36,992 bases of DNA. Source: Phycisphaerales bacterium (lineage in GTDB: Bacteria > Planctomycetota > Phycisphaerae > Phycisphaerales > UBA1924). The stretch spans positions 1-36,992 of the forward strand of contig JAGQOH010000033.1 of assembly GCA_020427635.1 (NCBI GenBank), read 5' to 3'. The notes under the pieces are model-generated. The model searched no databases, was not told the origin of the DNA, and worked only from the letters and a program-made list of their open reading frames with translations. A program made the translations under genes and the position numbers. Shown piece after piece: positions 14,026-22,378 of the stretch; position 1 is the stretch's first letter, and each line of letters opens with the position of its first letter.

Positions 14026-16546
14026 TCGGACGCTGCTGCTGGCGACGAGCGTGGCGCTTTCGGCAGCGCTTGTGGCAGCGGTGGGCTGCGCACTGGCGTC
14101 GCTACACGCGGGGCTGCGCTTTCAATTGGATCAGCGGGTCGGCGCGGCGGACATTCGGGTGCAGGAGGTAAGCGAGGGGCGCTTCGATGCGAATGCGCTC
14201 GCGACGGTCGAGCGCGATCCGGATGTGGCGCTCGCGGCACCACGGCTGCGTGATGCGTTGCCCATGCGCAATCCGGCGACTGGCGCGAAGACTATTGCGA
14301 TCGGGTTCGGTGTCGACATTGAGCGCGAGCGGGCTCTGCGCTCAACCAAGCCACATCATGGGCGGTTCATTGCCAGCGACGATGAGGTTGTGCTCGAGCA
14401 GGTTGTGGCGGAGTCGCTTGGTGTGGGGCTTGGGGACTCGGTGGAGGCGCTGGATGCTGCGGAGCGGGCGGTGCGCACGCTGCGCGTGGTGGGGATCGAC
14501 AAATCGCAAATGCATGAGTTGGTGATCAAGCCACAGGCGGTGGTGACCATTGGTGCGCTGGGGGCGATTGGTGGGCACGGGGATGAACTGAACGAGATTG
14601 GCGTGATCCTGCGGGAGGGGCGCGATGCGCAGCGTGTCTCGGCACGCTTGGGCGTAGAGCTGCCAACGGCGCTGCTGGTTGAGCCCACGGAGCGCATCAC
14701 GAGCGGGCTTGAGCAGAACGTGCGGGCGAACAATCTGGCGCTGGTGCTGGCCTCGGCGCTGGCGTTTCTGTCAGCGGCGTTCATCGTGCTAACGGGGCTC
14801 ACCACGAATGTGCAGGAGCGCCAGCGCGAGCTTGGTGTGATGCGATGCATAGGCGGACGGCCCGGGCAGCTCGCGGGCGCGCAGGTGCTGATGGGCGGTT
14901 TGCTTGGCGTGATGGGCGCGGTGGTGGGCGTGCCGATGGGGATCGGGTTGGCGTGGGTGTTGACCGTACTGTTTCCTGATCGTTTGCCTGCGGGGCTGCG
15001 CGTAACCATGTGGGGGCTGTCGACCGCGGTGATCGGGGCGATTGGCGCGGGCGTGATCGGCGCGCTCTGGCCTGCGTGGCGTGCGGGTCGAGCACGGCCT
15101 ATCGAAGTATTGGCGGCGCACGCGCGCCCGACACCGAGGCGCGCGGTTGTGGTCGCCGGCGCTGTCGGTGTGGTGTGTATCGCGACGCAGTTGACGCTTA
15201 TTTCGACGAGTGCAAATGGGCAGTGGGTGTTTTGGTCATATGTGCTGTTCGGACTGCCCGTGATGTTTGTGGGGTATTTCATGCTGGGTGTGCCGATGGC
15301 GGCGCTGGTGGGGCGCGCGCTGACGGGGGCGGCGGCGCGGGCGTTTGGATTGCCGCGCGCGGCGCTGGCGGCGTCGGTGCGGGCGGCGCCATTTCGGCGC
15401 GGGTTCACGACGGCGGCGCTGGCGCTTGGGATTGCGATTCTGGTGCCTATCTGGACGAATGGGAATGCGTTGCTGCGCGATTGGCTTGGGGCGATTCAGT
15501 TTCCGGAGGCATTTGCGCGCGGGTGGCTTGGGTTGAGCGAGACGGAGCGCGAGAAGATCGAGGCGCTGCCGTTCGTGCAGGGGACGTGTGCGATCACGGA
15601 CCAGAAGGTGGCGTCGGGGACGTTTGGGGTGAAAGGGTTTCGCGACATTCGGACGAACTTCATTGCGTTCGAGCCCGACCGGTTCTTTGACCTGGTGCAG
15701 TTGCAATGGACGAGCGGGGACGAGGCTTATGCGAAGCGCAGGCTACTTGAGGGCGGCGCGGTGATCGTGGCCAAGGAGTTTCTGCAATATCGGCCTGAAT
15801 ATGCGATCGGCAAGCCGTTTGTCATTCAGCACAATGGGCAGGCCTACGACTTTGAGATCGTGGGGGCGGTGACGGCACCGGGGCTTGAGTGGATCAGCAA
15901 GTATTTCGATGTGGGCAAGGAGGCGACGGAGGCTTCGATTCACGCGGTGTTCGGGTCGCGTGCTGACTTGAAGCGCGTGTTTGGTTCGGAAGCCATTGAT
16001 TTTCTGCAGATCAAACTGTCTGACGATGTGTCAGATGCAGATGCGATTGCGGGAATTCGGCAGGCGCTTGGGGCGAATGCGTTTGTGGTGGGTTCGGGCA
16101 AGGAGATTCGGGACGGTATTTTGGAGATCGGGCAGCGCTCGATGCGCATCGCGTCGTTGGTGGCGATCGCGGCGATGCTGATCGGGAGCGTGGGTGTCGG
16201 GCAGATCGTAGTAGCGAGTATTGATGCGCGGCGGTTTGAGTTTGGCGTGTTGCGTGCGGTGGGCGCGGAGCGCGGTGTGCTTGCGCGGCTGGTGCTGGCG
16301 GAGGTGGCGCTATTGATTGTTGGGGCGTGCATCCTAGGCACGCTGCTTGGGCTGCAAGGCAGTTGGGCGGGGATACGGCTGTATCAGGTGTTGCTGGGGC
16401 TGAAGGTGCACTTTGTGCCGGCGTGGGGCCCGATTGCGCTGGGATGGGTTGCGCTGGTGATGATCACGGGCGCGATCGTGTGGCCCATTGCGCGGCTTGT
16501 GTCGCGCGTTTCGCCACGGGCGTTGCTGGCGGCGACGCGGGGCTAG
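13967..16546 (+). CDS. ABC transporter permease, FtsX/MacB-like
   Basis: 859 residues. An N-terminal membrane helix (about 20-45) is followed by a periplasmic domain of roughly 200 residues. A first FtsX-type membrane block comes next (LALVLASALAFLSAAFIVLTG onward, with the cytoplasmic ERQRELGVMRCIGG motif). Then come a central membrane segment, a second periplasmic domain, and a final FtsX block with FEFGVLRAVGAERG. The two-block architecture matches large ABC3-family permeases. The start lies within the ATPase gene, and ATG 13976 is an alternative. The overlap cannot be avoided, because the first membrane helix begins inside it. The stop codon shares the sequence CTAG with the convergent gene's stop. 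Confidence 0.88.
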   Translation: MVWMRLLWHLSINVFTARRNRTLLLATSVALSAALVAAVGCALASLHAGLRFQLDQRVGAADIRVQEVSEGRFDANALATVERDPDVALAAPRLRDALPMRNPATGAKTIAIGFGVDIERERALRSTKPHHGRFIASDDEVVLEQVVAESLGVGLGDSVEALDAAERAVRTLRVVGIDKSQMHELVIKPQAVVTIGALGAIGGHGDELNEIGVILREGRDAQRVSARLGVELPTALLVEPTERITSGLEQNVRANNLALVLASALAFLSAAFIVLTGLTTNVQERQRELGVMRCIGGRPGQLAGAQVLMGGLLGVMGAVVGVPMGIGLAWVLTVLFPDRLPAGLRVTMWGLSTAVIGAIGAGVIGALWPAWRAGRARPIEVLAAHARPTPRRAVVVAGAVGVVCIATQLTLISTSANGQWVFWSYVLFGLPVMFVGYFMLGVPMAALVGRALTGAAARAFGLPRAALAASVRAAPFRRGFTTAALALGIAILVPIWTNGNALLRDWLGAIQFPEAFARGWLGLSETEREKIEALPFVQGTCAITDQKVASGTFGVKGFRDIRTNFIAFEPDRFFDLVQLQWTSGDEAYAKRRLLEGGAVIVAKEFLQYRPEYAIGKPFVIQHNGQAYDFEIVGAVTAPGLEWISKYFDVGKEATEASIHAVFGSRADLKRVFGSEAIDFLQIKLSDDVSDADAIAGIRQALGANAFVVGSGKEIRDGILEIGQRSMRIASLVAIAAMLIGSVGVGQIVVASIDARRFEFGVLRAVGAERGVLARLVLAEVALLIVGACILGTLLGLQGSWAGIRLYQVLLGLKVHFVPAWGPIALGWVALVMITGAIVWPIARLVSRVSPRALLAATRG

Positions 16547-17316
16547 CTCGCTTCGGGCAATGGTGCGGGCGCACTCTTCGGCGCTTTGATGCAGAGTTCG
16601 TTGCCGATCCAGATGAGGATGATGCCGACGAACTCGCCAATGTAGAGGGCTTCGGTGATGCCGCCCTTGGCCATGCCGCCGCCGATGCCGGGGAGGAGCG
16701 CACCGACGGCGATGAAGCCGGTGCCGAGTGCGCGTTGTGAGTTGCGCGGCGTTTTTTGGCCCGTGTTGGGATCGCGCTCTGGGAAGGCGAAACGGAACGA
16801 AGAATACGCGGCGCCACCAATGAGGAAGATTGCGGCATAGATGTTGATGGGAATCGACATCAGGCGAACCCATTGCCAGTCCTCAACGATGAAGGAGCCA
16901 CTTGGGCGGACGGCTTCGGCAGCAGCTGGCTCGACGGGGGCGATGAAGACGAGCACGCTTGTGACGACGATGAAGGCCATGCTGATGGCGGTGAGGATGT
17001 GCGCTGTTTTCTTTGGCGCGAGCAGATAGAGGCTGCCGGTGGCGAGGGGGTAGCCACCCAGAACGGCGCCGGCCCAGAGCCATAGCGTGTTCATCAGCTG
17101 CGAGTTGCCATTGAGGGTGATGATGGACTCGAAGAGTGTGCCCAGGCCATAGGTGGCGACGCCGATGCCCCACCAGATCATGTGCGGGGCCCAGCCACGC
17201 TTGGACGCTCGCTTGGTGAGCACAATCAGGAAGGCGATGCAGATCAGCGTCGAGGCGATCGGCAGGTAATGCACAAGGTGCGGGGCGGGATGCGGCGCGG
17301 CGGTGGCGGCGAACAT
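16543..17316 (-). CDS. Multi-pass membrane protein of unknown function
   Basis: 257 residues with about seven hydrophobic segments, near 16-34, 45-65, 73-97, 103-125, 151-172, 195-215 and 222-241. The sequence is Trp- and Gly-rich in the first half ([42 protein letters not shown]). No transporter or sensor motif is recognised. The start is decided by AAGGAGG lying 6 nt before the ATG at 17316. ATGs at 17322 and 17340 are either abutting or upstream of that site. It converges on the ABC permease, the two stop codons sharing a CTAG palindrome at 16543-16546, and diverges from uvrB with 64 bp between starts. Confidence 0.78.
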   Translation of the reverse strand: MFAATAAPHPAPHLVHYLPIASTLICIAFLIVLTKRASKRGWAPHMIWWGIGVATYGLGTLFESIITLNGNSQLMNTLWLWAGAVLGGYPLATGSLYLLAPKKTAHILTAISMAFIVVTSVLVFIAPVEPAAAEAVRPSGSFIVEDWQWVRLMSIPINIYAAIFLIGGAAYSSFRFAFPERDPNTGQKTPRNSQRALGTGFIAVGALLPGIGGGMAKGGITEALYIGEFVGIILIWIGNELCIKAPKSAPAPLPEAS

Positions 17317-17368
17317 AGTCATCCTCCTTGCGGACCACACAGCGTATCGCGAACGAGCCCGGTGCGTC

Positions 17369-17374
17369 TATGCT
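17369..17374 (+). promoter_or_regulatory. Possible -10 box of uvrB (TATGCT)
   Basis: TATGCT ends 6 nt before the uvrB ATG. There is no Shine-Dalgarno sequence in between and no convincing -35 hexamer. The spacing implies a leaderless or near-leaderless mRNA. Confidence 0.35.
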
Positions 17375-17380
17375 TTGGTT

Positions 17381-19591
17381 ATGGGTCGAGCGGACGGCAG
17401 GTTTGAACTGACGACTGATCTGAAGCCAACGGGTGATCAGCCCGAGGCGATTGAGGGCCTCGTGCGCGCGGTGGATGCGGGGCGGCCGCACGTGTGTCTG
17501 CTTGGAGCGACGGGGACGGGCAAGACGTTCACGATGGCGCACCTGATTCAGCGTGTGCAGCGGCCGACGCTGGTGCTGAGTCACAACAAGACGCTGGCGG
17601 CGCAGTTGTATGAGGAATTGAAGGAGCTGTTCCCGCGAAATGCGGTGAGCTATTTCGTCAGCTACTACGACTACTACCAGCCCGAGGCGTATATCCCTGC
17701 GCGGGATATCTACATCGAAAAGGATGCATCACGAAATGACGATCTGGATCGGTTGCGGTTGGCGGCGACGAGTCAGCTGTTGAGCCGAAAGGATGCGATT
17801 GTGGTCGCAAGCGTGTCGTGCATCTTTGGCCTCGGTTCGCCCGAGGCGTATTCGAACAAGGTGATCACGATTCAGGTGGGGCAGACGATCGATCGGCGGC
17901 AGTTCTTGCTTGGACTCGCGGACATGCAGTACCAGCGAGCGGACATTGACTTCAAACGCGGGACGTTCCGGGTGCGGGGGGACGTCATCGACCTTTACCC
18001 CGCCTACGAGCAGTTCGCGGTGCGGATTGAGCTGTTTGGCGATGACATTGAGTCCATCACGTTGATTGATGCGACGAGTGGTGAAGTGCTGGCGGAGGAG
18101 AAGCTGTTCCACATTTTCCCTGCGGTGCACTATGTGATGCCCGAGGACACGCGCAACCAGGCCATCGAGCAGATCAAGGCCGATCTCGACACGCGTGTGA
18201 TGCAGCTGCGCACCGAGGGCAAGCTGCTGGAGGCGCAGCGATTGCTTGCGCGGACGAAGTACGACATCGAGATGATCGAGGAAGTCGGCTACTGCTCGGG
18301 GATCGAGAACTACTCGCGGTACTTTGATGGGCGCAAACCGGGCGAGCCACCATGGACGCTGCTGGATTACTTCCGCATTGCGTCGGAGCGGCGGCGGGAT
18401 GCAGGTGTGGATGCATCCACCGGCCCCGGCTGGATGATGCTCATTGACGAATCGCACGTCACCATGCCGCAGGTGCGCGCGATGTACGAGGGCGATCGGC
18501 AGCGCAAGACTGTGCTGGTCGAGCATGGTTTTCGTCTGCCTGCGGCACTTGATAATCGCCCGCTGAAGTTTGAGGAGTTTGAGCAGGTTGTGCCGCAACG
18601 GGTGTATGTGAGCGCGACGCCTGGGCCATATGAGCTTGAGCGCACCGGGGGTGAGGTCATCGAACAGGTCATCCGCCCGACTGGCCTGCTTGATCCTGTG
18701 ATTCATGTGCGGCCTGCGGATGGGCAAGTGGGCGACCTTGTGCAGGAGTGCGAAGCGCGTGTCAAGCGCGGCGAGCGCTGCCTTGTTACGGCGCTGACGA
18801 AGCGACTGTGCGAGGACTTGACGAACTATCTCGATCGCGTCGGCATGAAGGTGCGCTACCTGCACAGCGAAATCGACACGCTCGATCGCCTGGAAATCCT
18901 GCGCGACCTGCGCCTGGGCGATTTCGATGTGCTGGTGGGCGTCAACCTGCTGCGCGAAGGGCTTGATTTGCCGGAAGTGTCGCTTGTGTGCATTCTTGAT
19001 GCCGACAAGGCAGGCTTTTTGCGCGGTGAAACAAGCCTGGTGCAAACGATCGGGCGCGCGGCGCGCAATGTCAACGGCACGGTCATCATGTATGCCGATG
19101 CGATGACGCCCGCAATGAAAGCTTCGATTGAGGAAACCGAGCGCCGGCGGGCGAAGCAAGAGCAATACAACATCGCGCACAACATCACGCCCGAAACGAT
19201 CGTGAAGGGCATTCGACGCGGCATCGAAGAAGAACTCAAGGCCACGCGTCAGGCCCGGCGTGCCGTGCAGGCGAGCGAGCCCGAATTCGCAGCGCAGGAA
19301 CTCATCGAGTTGCTCGAGGAAGAAATGCTCAAGGCGGCACAGGGGTTGGAGTTTGAGAAGGCCGCGGACCTGCGCGACCAGGTGAATGAGATCAAGAACT
19401 CGCCCGAGCTGCTGAGCGAAGGCCGCATGATTCGCCTGAGCGAGCTGCGCGCCGGCGGCGGTGCATCTTCCAATGGTCGCACATCATCCAAGAGCCGCAA
19501 GCCCGGCCAGGCCGGCAGCAAGGCAAGCACCGCCAAGGCGGCCCGGAGTGCTGCGCGACGGGCGAAGAAGCGGGGTGCGAAGGAAAAATGA
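17381..19591 (+). CDS. uvrB: Excinuclease ABC subunit B
   Basis: 736 residues. It is the damage-verifying helicase-like subunit of nucleotide excision repair, working with UvrA and UvrC. Visible features are Walker A GATGTGKT (42-49), the beta-hairpin [12 protein letters not shown], the helicase motif [11 protein letters not shown], and the motifs [17 protein letters not shown] and [11 protein letters not shown]-terminal UVR domain ([20 protein letters not shown]) completes it. After the UVR domain it carries a lineage-specific tail of about 45 residues rich in Lys, Arg, Ala and Ser. The ATG at 17381 is chosen because homology to UvrB starts there. The upstream ATG at 17303 lies inside the divergent gene. 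Confidence 0.97.
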   Translation: MGRADGRFELTTDLKPTGDQPEAIEGLVRAVDAGRPHVCLLGATGTGKTFTMAHLIQRVQRPTLVLSHNKTLAAQLYEELKELFPRNAVSYFVSYYDYYQPEAYIPARDIYIEKDASRNDDLDRLRLAATSQLLSRKDAIVVASVSCIFGLGSPEAYSNKVITIQVGQTIDRRQFLLGLADMQYQRADIDFKRGTFRVRGDVIDLYPAYEQFAVRIELFGDDIESITLIDATSGEVLAEEKLFHIFPAVHYVMPEDTRNQAIEQIKADLDTRVMQLRTEGKLLEAQRLLARTKYDIEMIEEVGYCSGIENYSRYFDGRKPGEPPWTLLDYFRIASERRRDAGVDASTGPGWMMLIDESHVTMPQVRAMYEGDRQRKTVLVEHGFRLPAALDNRPLKFEEFEQVVPQRVYVSATPGPYELERTGGEVIEQVIRPTGLLDPVIHVRPADGQVGDLVQECEARVKRGERCLVTALTKRLCEDLTNYLDRVGMKVRYLHSEIDTLDRLEILRDLRLGDFDVLVGVNLLREGLDLPEVSLVCILDADKAGFLRGETSLVQTIGRAARNVNGTVIMYADAMTPAMKASIEETERRRAKQEQYNIAHNITPETIVKGIRRGIEEELKATRQARRAVQASEPEFAAQELIELLEEEMLKAAQGLEFEKAADLRDQVNEIKNSPELLSEGRMIRLSELRAGGGASSNGRTSSKSRKPGQAGSKASTAKAARSAARRAKKRGAKEK

Positions 19592-19622
19592 ACCGATACC
19601 TACCCAGCCGACCTACAGGAGT

Positions 19623-20654
19623 ATGAAGAACCAACGGCAAGCAATCCTGGGCGGGCTTCTGATCGTCACACTGACGCTGACGTTCGTCGGTGTCATGGCC
19701 GAACGCGCGACACGCCCGGATTGGCCCAGCACTGGGATTACGACGAAGCGGGTTGCCGCGAAGGTTCCGGTTCCGCTTGTGGTAAAGGCAGTGGACCTTG
19801 GAACATCTGAGGAAGCCCAAGCCGATCTCAAGCTGCTCGCGGTGCCAATTAGGACCCGCTACATGGCGTGCGAGTACGTTGATGTCTCTCTGTTCATTCA
19901 GAATGACGGATTGAAAGAGTGGGTCGTCGCTCGCCCATCGCGAGAAGCGTATCCGGCTTGGATCAACGAACTCTCCGTGCGCTATGCCTGGCGCGACAAG
20001 GCTTGCACCGAGTCCGAGTACCGATGGAATCAACTTCGTCGGGGTCGCTGTCCGGTGGGTGAGGATCATGAGATCGTCGCGTTGTACCTGCGTCCCAGAG
20101 GCCGAGTGTACGTCGGGCAAATTGCAGTTGGAGTATCGACGCCCGCGAGTACTGATGAGGTACCGGACTTCCAGCATCGCGAGTTCATTGTCGGCTGGAG
20201 CGCAGGTCCGCTCACGCAACAGGTTGGTGACCGGCTTCTCTGCATGCCCGCCATTGATCTCGTCGCCGCGCCGGTTGAATTGACGATCAGCAATCAAGTC
20301 CGCGTGGAGATCGAGCAGATCAAACCACTGCCGCGCTCAGACTTGATTGACTATGCGGAGTACTTTCAAGCGTGGGCCATCGATACGCGGCCACCGGACG
20401 AAGTTGATCCAGAAGCCAGGGTCACGCTTGGTGCTCGATTTAGTCCCGTCAATGGCTACGACACGCGCGACTTCAAACGGAGCGACCTCGCTGTTGATGA
20501 AGGCCGGATAAACCTGATGCCCGTGGCTGGCACGATCGTCAGGCCTCGCCCGTCCGACCTTGAGTATGCTTCATTCTCCGCGTCTTACCAGGAGACTGGG
20601 TGGAACAGCGCGGTCATCAGGCACCTCCACGTTGAATGGGAGCCACTCCCCTGA
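19623..20654 (+). CDS. Membrane-anchored protein of unknown function
   Basis: 343 residues. A short basic N-terminus is followed by one hydrophobic segment (about 7-25, AILGGLLIVTLTLTFVGVM), either an uncleaved signal anchor or a signal peptide. The rest is soluble with mixed beta-strand pattern, including a Cys-containing region (DKACTESEYRW, RGRCPVGEDHEIV). No family motif was recognised. AGGAG lies only 1 nt before the ATG at 19623, unusually close. Other Met codons would lose the anchor. It begins 31 bp after uvrB, so read-through from uvrB is possible, and it overlaps the following acetyltransferase gene by 19 bp. Confidence 0.7.
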   Translation: MKNQRQAILGGLLIVTLTLTFVGVMAERATRPDWPSTGITTKRVAAKVPVPLVVKAVDLGTSEEAQADLKLLAVPIRTRYMACEYVDVSLFIQNDGLKEWVVARPSREAYPAWINELSVRYAWRDKACTESEYRWNQLRRGRCPVGEDHEIVALYLRPRGRVYVGQIAVGVSTPASTDEVPDFQHREFIVGWSAGPLTQQVGDRLLCMPAIDLVAAPVELTISNQVRVEIEQIKPLPRSDLIDYAEYFQAWAIDTRPPDEVDPEARVTLGARFSPVNGYDTRDFKRSDLAVDEGRINLMPVAGTIVRPRPSDLEYASFSASYQETGWNSAVIRHLHVEWEPLP

Positions 20655-21250
20655 CCTCTCCCCTCCCCCCCATCACTCTCATCGGCCGAACCGTGCGCCT
20701 CGAACCCCTCGATGCCGATGCGCACGCGGAGGATCTTGCGCGGGCGATGGAAGTGCAGACGCTGCGCTACCTCTACACGTGGACGGCGCAGCCGGGCGAT
20801 GTGCAGGCCTTTCGCGATCACATCGACCGCCAGGATGCGCGGGGCAATGGCGTCCGCTTCGCCGTCGTGTTGCTTGAGACAGGCAAAGCCATCGGCTCAA
20901 CGAGCTATCTCGACATCCACGCTGCACACCGCGGCCTCGAGATTGGGAGCACCTGGATCAACTCGAAGTATCAGCGCACGAAGGTGAACCCGGAGATGAA
21001 GTATCTCATGCTGCGCCACGCCTTCGAGACCGACCTGTTCCCGACGGGCCCGGCGATTCGCGTGCAACTGAAGACCGACATGCGCAACATGCAGAGCCAG
21101 CGCGCGATTGAGAAGCTTGGGGCGGTGAGAGAGGGTGTGTTGCGCAAGGCGGCGATCATGCACGACGGGTGGCTGCGCGACTCGGTGGTGTACAGCATCA
21201 CGCAGGATGAGTGGCCTGCGGTGAAGGCGAAGCTGGAAACAAGAATCTAA
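20636..21250 (+). CDS. GNAT-family N-acetyltransferase (RimJ/RimL-like)
   Basis: 204 residues. The N-terminal TLIGRTVRLEPLDADAHAEDL, central VVLLETGKAIGSTSYLDI and LEIGSTWINSKYQRTKVNPEMKYLML fit the RimJ/RimL type of GNAT acetyltransferase. So do VQLKTDMRNMQSQRAIEKLGAVREGVLRK and the terminal RDSVVYSITQDEWPAVK. These use acetyl-CoA to acetylate protein N-termini or small molecules, but the substrate cannot be told. Helix LxxxDxRNxxSQRAIEKLG is the usual acetyl-CoA-side signature. The ATG at 20636 overlaps the preceding gene by 19 bp. The first 60 bases after the overlap are extremely C-rich on the plus strand. A composite repeat follows directly after the stop codon. Confidence 0.88.
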   Translation: MGATPLTSPLPPITLIGRTVRLEPLDADAHAEDLARAMEVQTLRYLYTWTAQPGDVQAFRDHIDRQDARGNGVRFAVVLLETGKAIGSTSYLDIHAAHRGLEIGSTWINSKYQRTKVNPEMKYLMLRHAFETDLFPTGPAIRVQLKTDMRNMQSQRAIEKLGAVREGVLRKAAIMHDGWLRDSVVYSITQDEWPAVKAKLETRI

Positions 21251-21380
21251 CCACAGAGCACACAGAGATCACAGAGGGGGAAGATGGCCAGAGCCCCTCA
21301 CCCGGCGAAGCGCCACCCTCTCCCCGCAGGCGGGGCGAGGGAGCAGGACGTACCTCCGCGCTTGCGCTTGGCCTGGTACC
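21250..21380 (+). repeat. Composite interspersed repeat, copy 3
   Basis: This is the fullest copy. It has an ACCACAGAGCACACAGAG tract, a 51-bp block at 21294-21344 nearly identical to 6741-6791, and a GTAC-bounded segment with CGCGCTTGCGCTTGG ending in GGTACC at 21380. The last segment is shared, in inverted orientation, with copy 1 at 2158. It lies between two convergent genes. Confidence 0.75.
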
Positions 21381-21411
21381 GGAACGCATCCAGCGATTGC
21401 GGGCGGGCTTG

Positions 21412-22302
21412 TCAGCCCACGCCGGCTTCGACGGCGGCGGCGGCGGGCGGCGCAGGCGGACCACTCGGCGGCGGGAAGCGCAGATATTTCGCGAGGAAAC
21501 TGGCACCGATGTAGAAGGGGATGGTGTCGAGGAGGGCGGCGCCGGCTTTGAAGGCGTAGCCGCCCGCGATGAAGACCAGCAGTTGTGGCCAGATGGGATT
21601 GGCGTCGTTGACGGGCAATGCGTGGGCGTAGAAGTGCGTGATGATGATGACGGCGGTGGTGTCGACGAGTTGGCTGACGAGCGTTGAGCCGTTGTTGCGG
21701 AGCCAGAGGTGCTTGCCATTGGTGAGCTTCTTCCAGAAGTGGAAGACGTAGACATCGACGAATTGTGCGGTGAGGTAGGCGATCATCGAGGCGGCGACGG
21801 CGCCGAAGGCGAGATTGCGAATCTGGAAGAAGGTCCAGCCTGTTTCTTCGAAGGCCTGCTTTGCGTCGTTCCAGACGGGCTGGGGCGGCATGTGTGTGGT
21901 GGGGTCGTTGGGCATGAAGCCAGGCGCTGAGCTGCCAAGCCAGAGGATGAGCACGACCCAGAGGTTGAGCATGAAGCCGACCCAAACGACTTGCGAGGCG
22001 CGCTTGCGGCCAAAGAGCTCGGAGATGAAGTCGGTGCAGAGGAATGTGAGCGGGTAGGGGAGGACGCCAACAGCGACGGCGAAGGCCAGGTTGACGCCCG
22101 AGATGGTGCGGTGCGTGTCGTACAGGAGGATGAAGCGGGAGATGCCCAGGATGTTGAGCATGGCGAGCGTGCCGAGGAAGAGGCCGGCGAGGATGAGAAA
22201 GACCCATTCGCGGCGGCGGTGGAGCTCGCGCTCGGTGAGCGGGGCGAGGCCGGGCCAGGGGTGCTGTTGGGATGGGAGGAGGTCGTCCTGAGCGTGGGAC
22301 AT
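21412..22302 (-). CDS. yhhQ: Queuosine precursor transporter (YhhQ/VUT family)
   Basis: 296 residues with about six to seven membrane segments. Diagnostic stretches are LPYPLTFLCTDFISELFGRKRA in the first half, QFVDVYVFHFWKKLTNGKHLW in the middle and LRNNGSTLVSQLVDTTAVI in the second half. These match the YhhQ family, which imports queuosine precursors (preQ0/preQ1 or queuine) for tRNA modification. The C-terminus adds a Pro/Ala-rich tail of about 25 residues. The ATG at 22302 is preferred to a GTG 36 bp upstream because the latter would add an unrelated leader, but neither start has a good Shine-Dalgarno. It diverges from mutL. No tgt or que genes are adjacent. Confidence 0.88.
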   Translation of the reverse strand: MSHAQDDLLPSQQHPWPGLAPLTERELHRRREWVFLILAGLFLGTLAMLNILGISRFILLYDTHRTISGVNLAFAVAVGVLPYPLTFLCTDFISELFGRKRASQVVWVGFMLNLWVVLILWLGSSAPGFMPNDPTTHMPPQPVWNDAKQAFEETGWTFFQIRNLAFGAVAASMIAYLTAQFVDVYVFHFWKKLTNGKHLWLRNNGSTLVSQLVDTTAVIIITHFYAHALPVNDANPIWPQLLVFIAGGYAFKAGAALLDTIPFYIGASFLAKYLRFPPPSGPPAPPAAAAVEAGVG

Positions 22303-22321
22303 GGGGGGAGGATACTCCGAG

Positions 22322-22352
22322 CGACAGGTCTTCCACACAAGGGGACCTGTCG
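22322..22352. promoter_or_regulatory. Inverted repeat between yhhQ and mutL
   Basis: CGACAGGTC (22322-22330) and GACCTGTCG (22344-22352) are perfect 9-bp inverted arms with a 13-bp spacer. They sit in the 76-bp gap between the divergent starts, just upstream of the candidate mutL -10 box. This could be an operator for both genes or a leader hairpin of yhhQ. Confidence 0.35.
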
Positions 22353-22363
22353 GACCTGCCTTC

Positions 22364-22369
22364 TACAAT
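22364..22369 (+). promoter_or_regulatory. Possible -10 box of mutL (TACAAT)
   Basis: TACAAT matches the TATAAT consensus at five of six positions and ends 9 nt before the ATG at 22379. There is no Shine-Dalgarno in between, suggesting an almost leaderless mRNA. The sequence 17 bp upstream is not a recognisable -35 box. Confidence 0.4.
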
Positions 22370-22378
22370 CCTCAAATC

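Noticed and set aside
17729..19180. Long minus-strand open frame opposite uvrB
   Set aside because: It is entirely antisense to a clear uvrB, is Arg/His/Leu-rich as expected of a GC-rich shadow frame, and has no family motif.
20641..20700. Second GC-skew switch at the acetyltransferase gene
   Set aside because: Only about one 60-bp line is strongly C-rich. Neighbouring lines return to balance or G excess, so this is local codon or leader composition.
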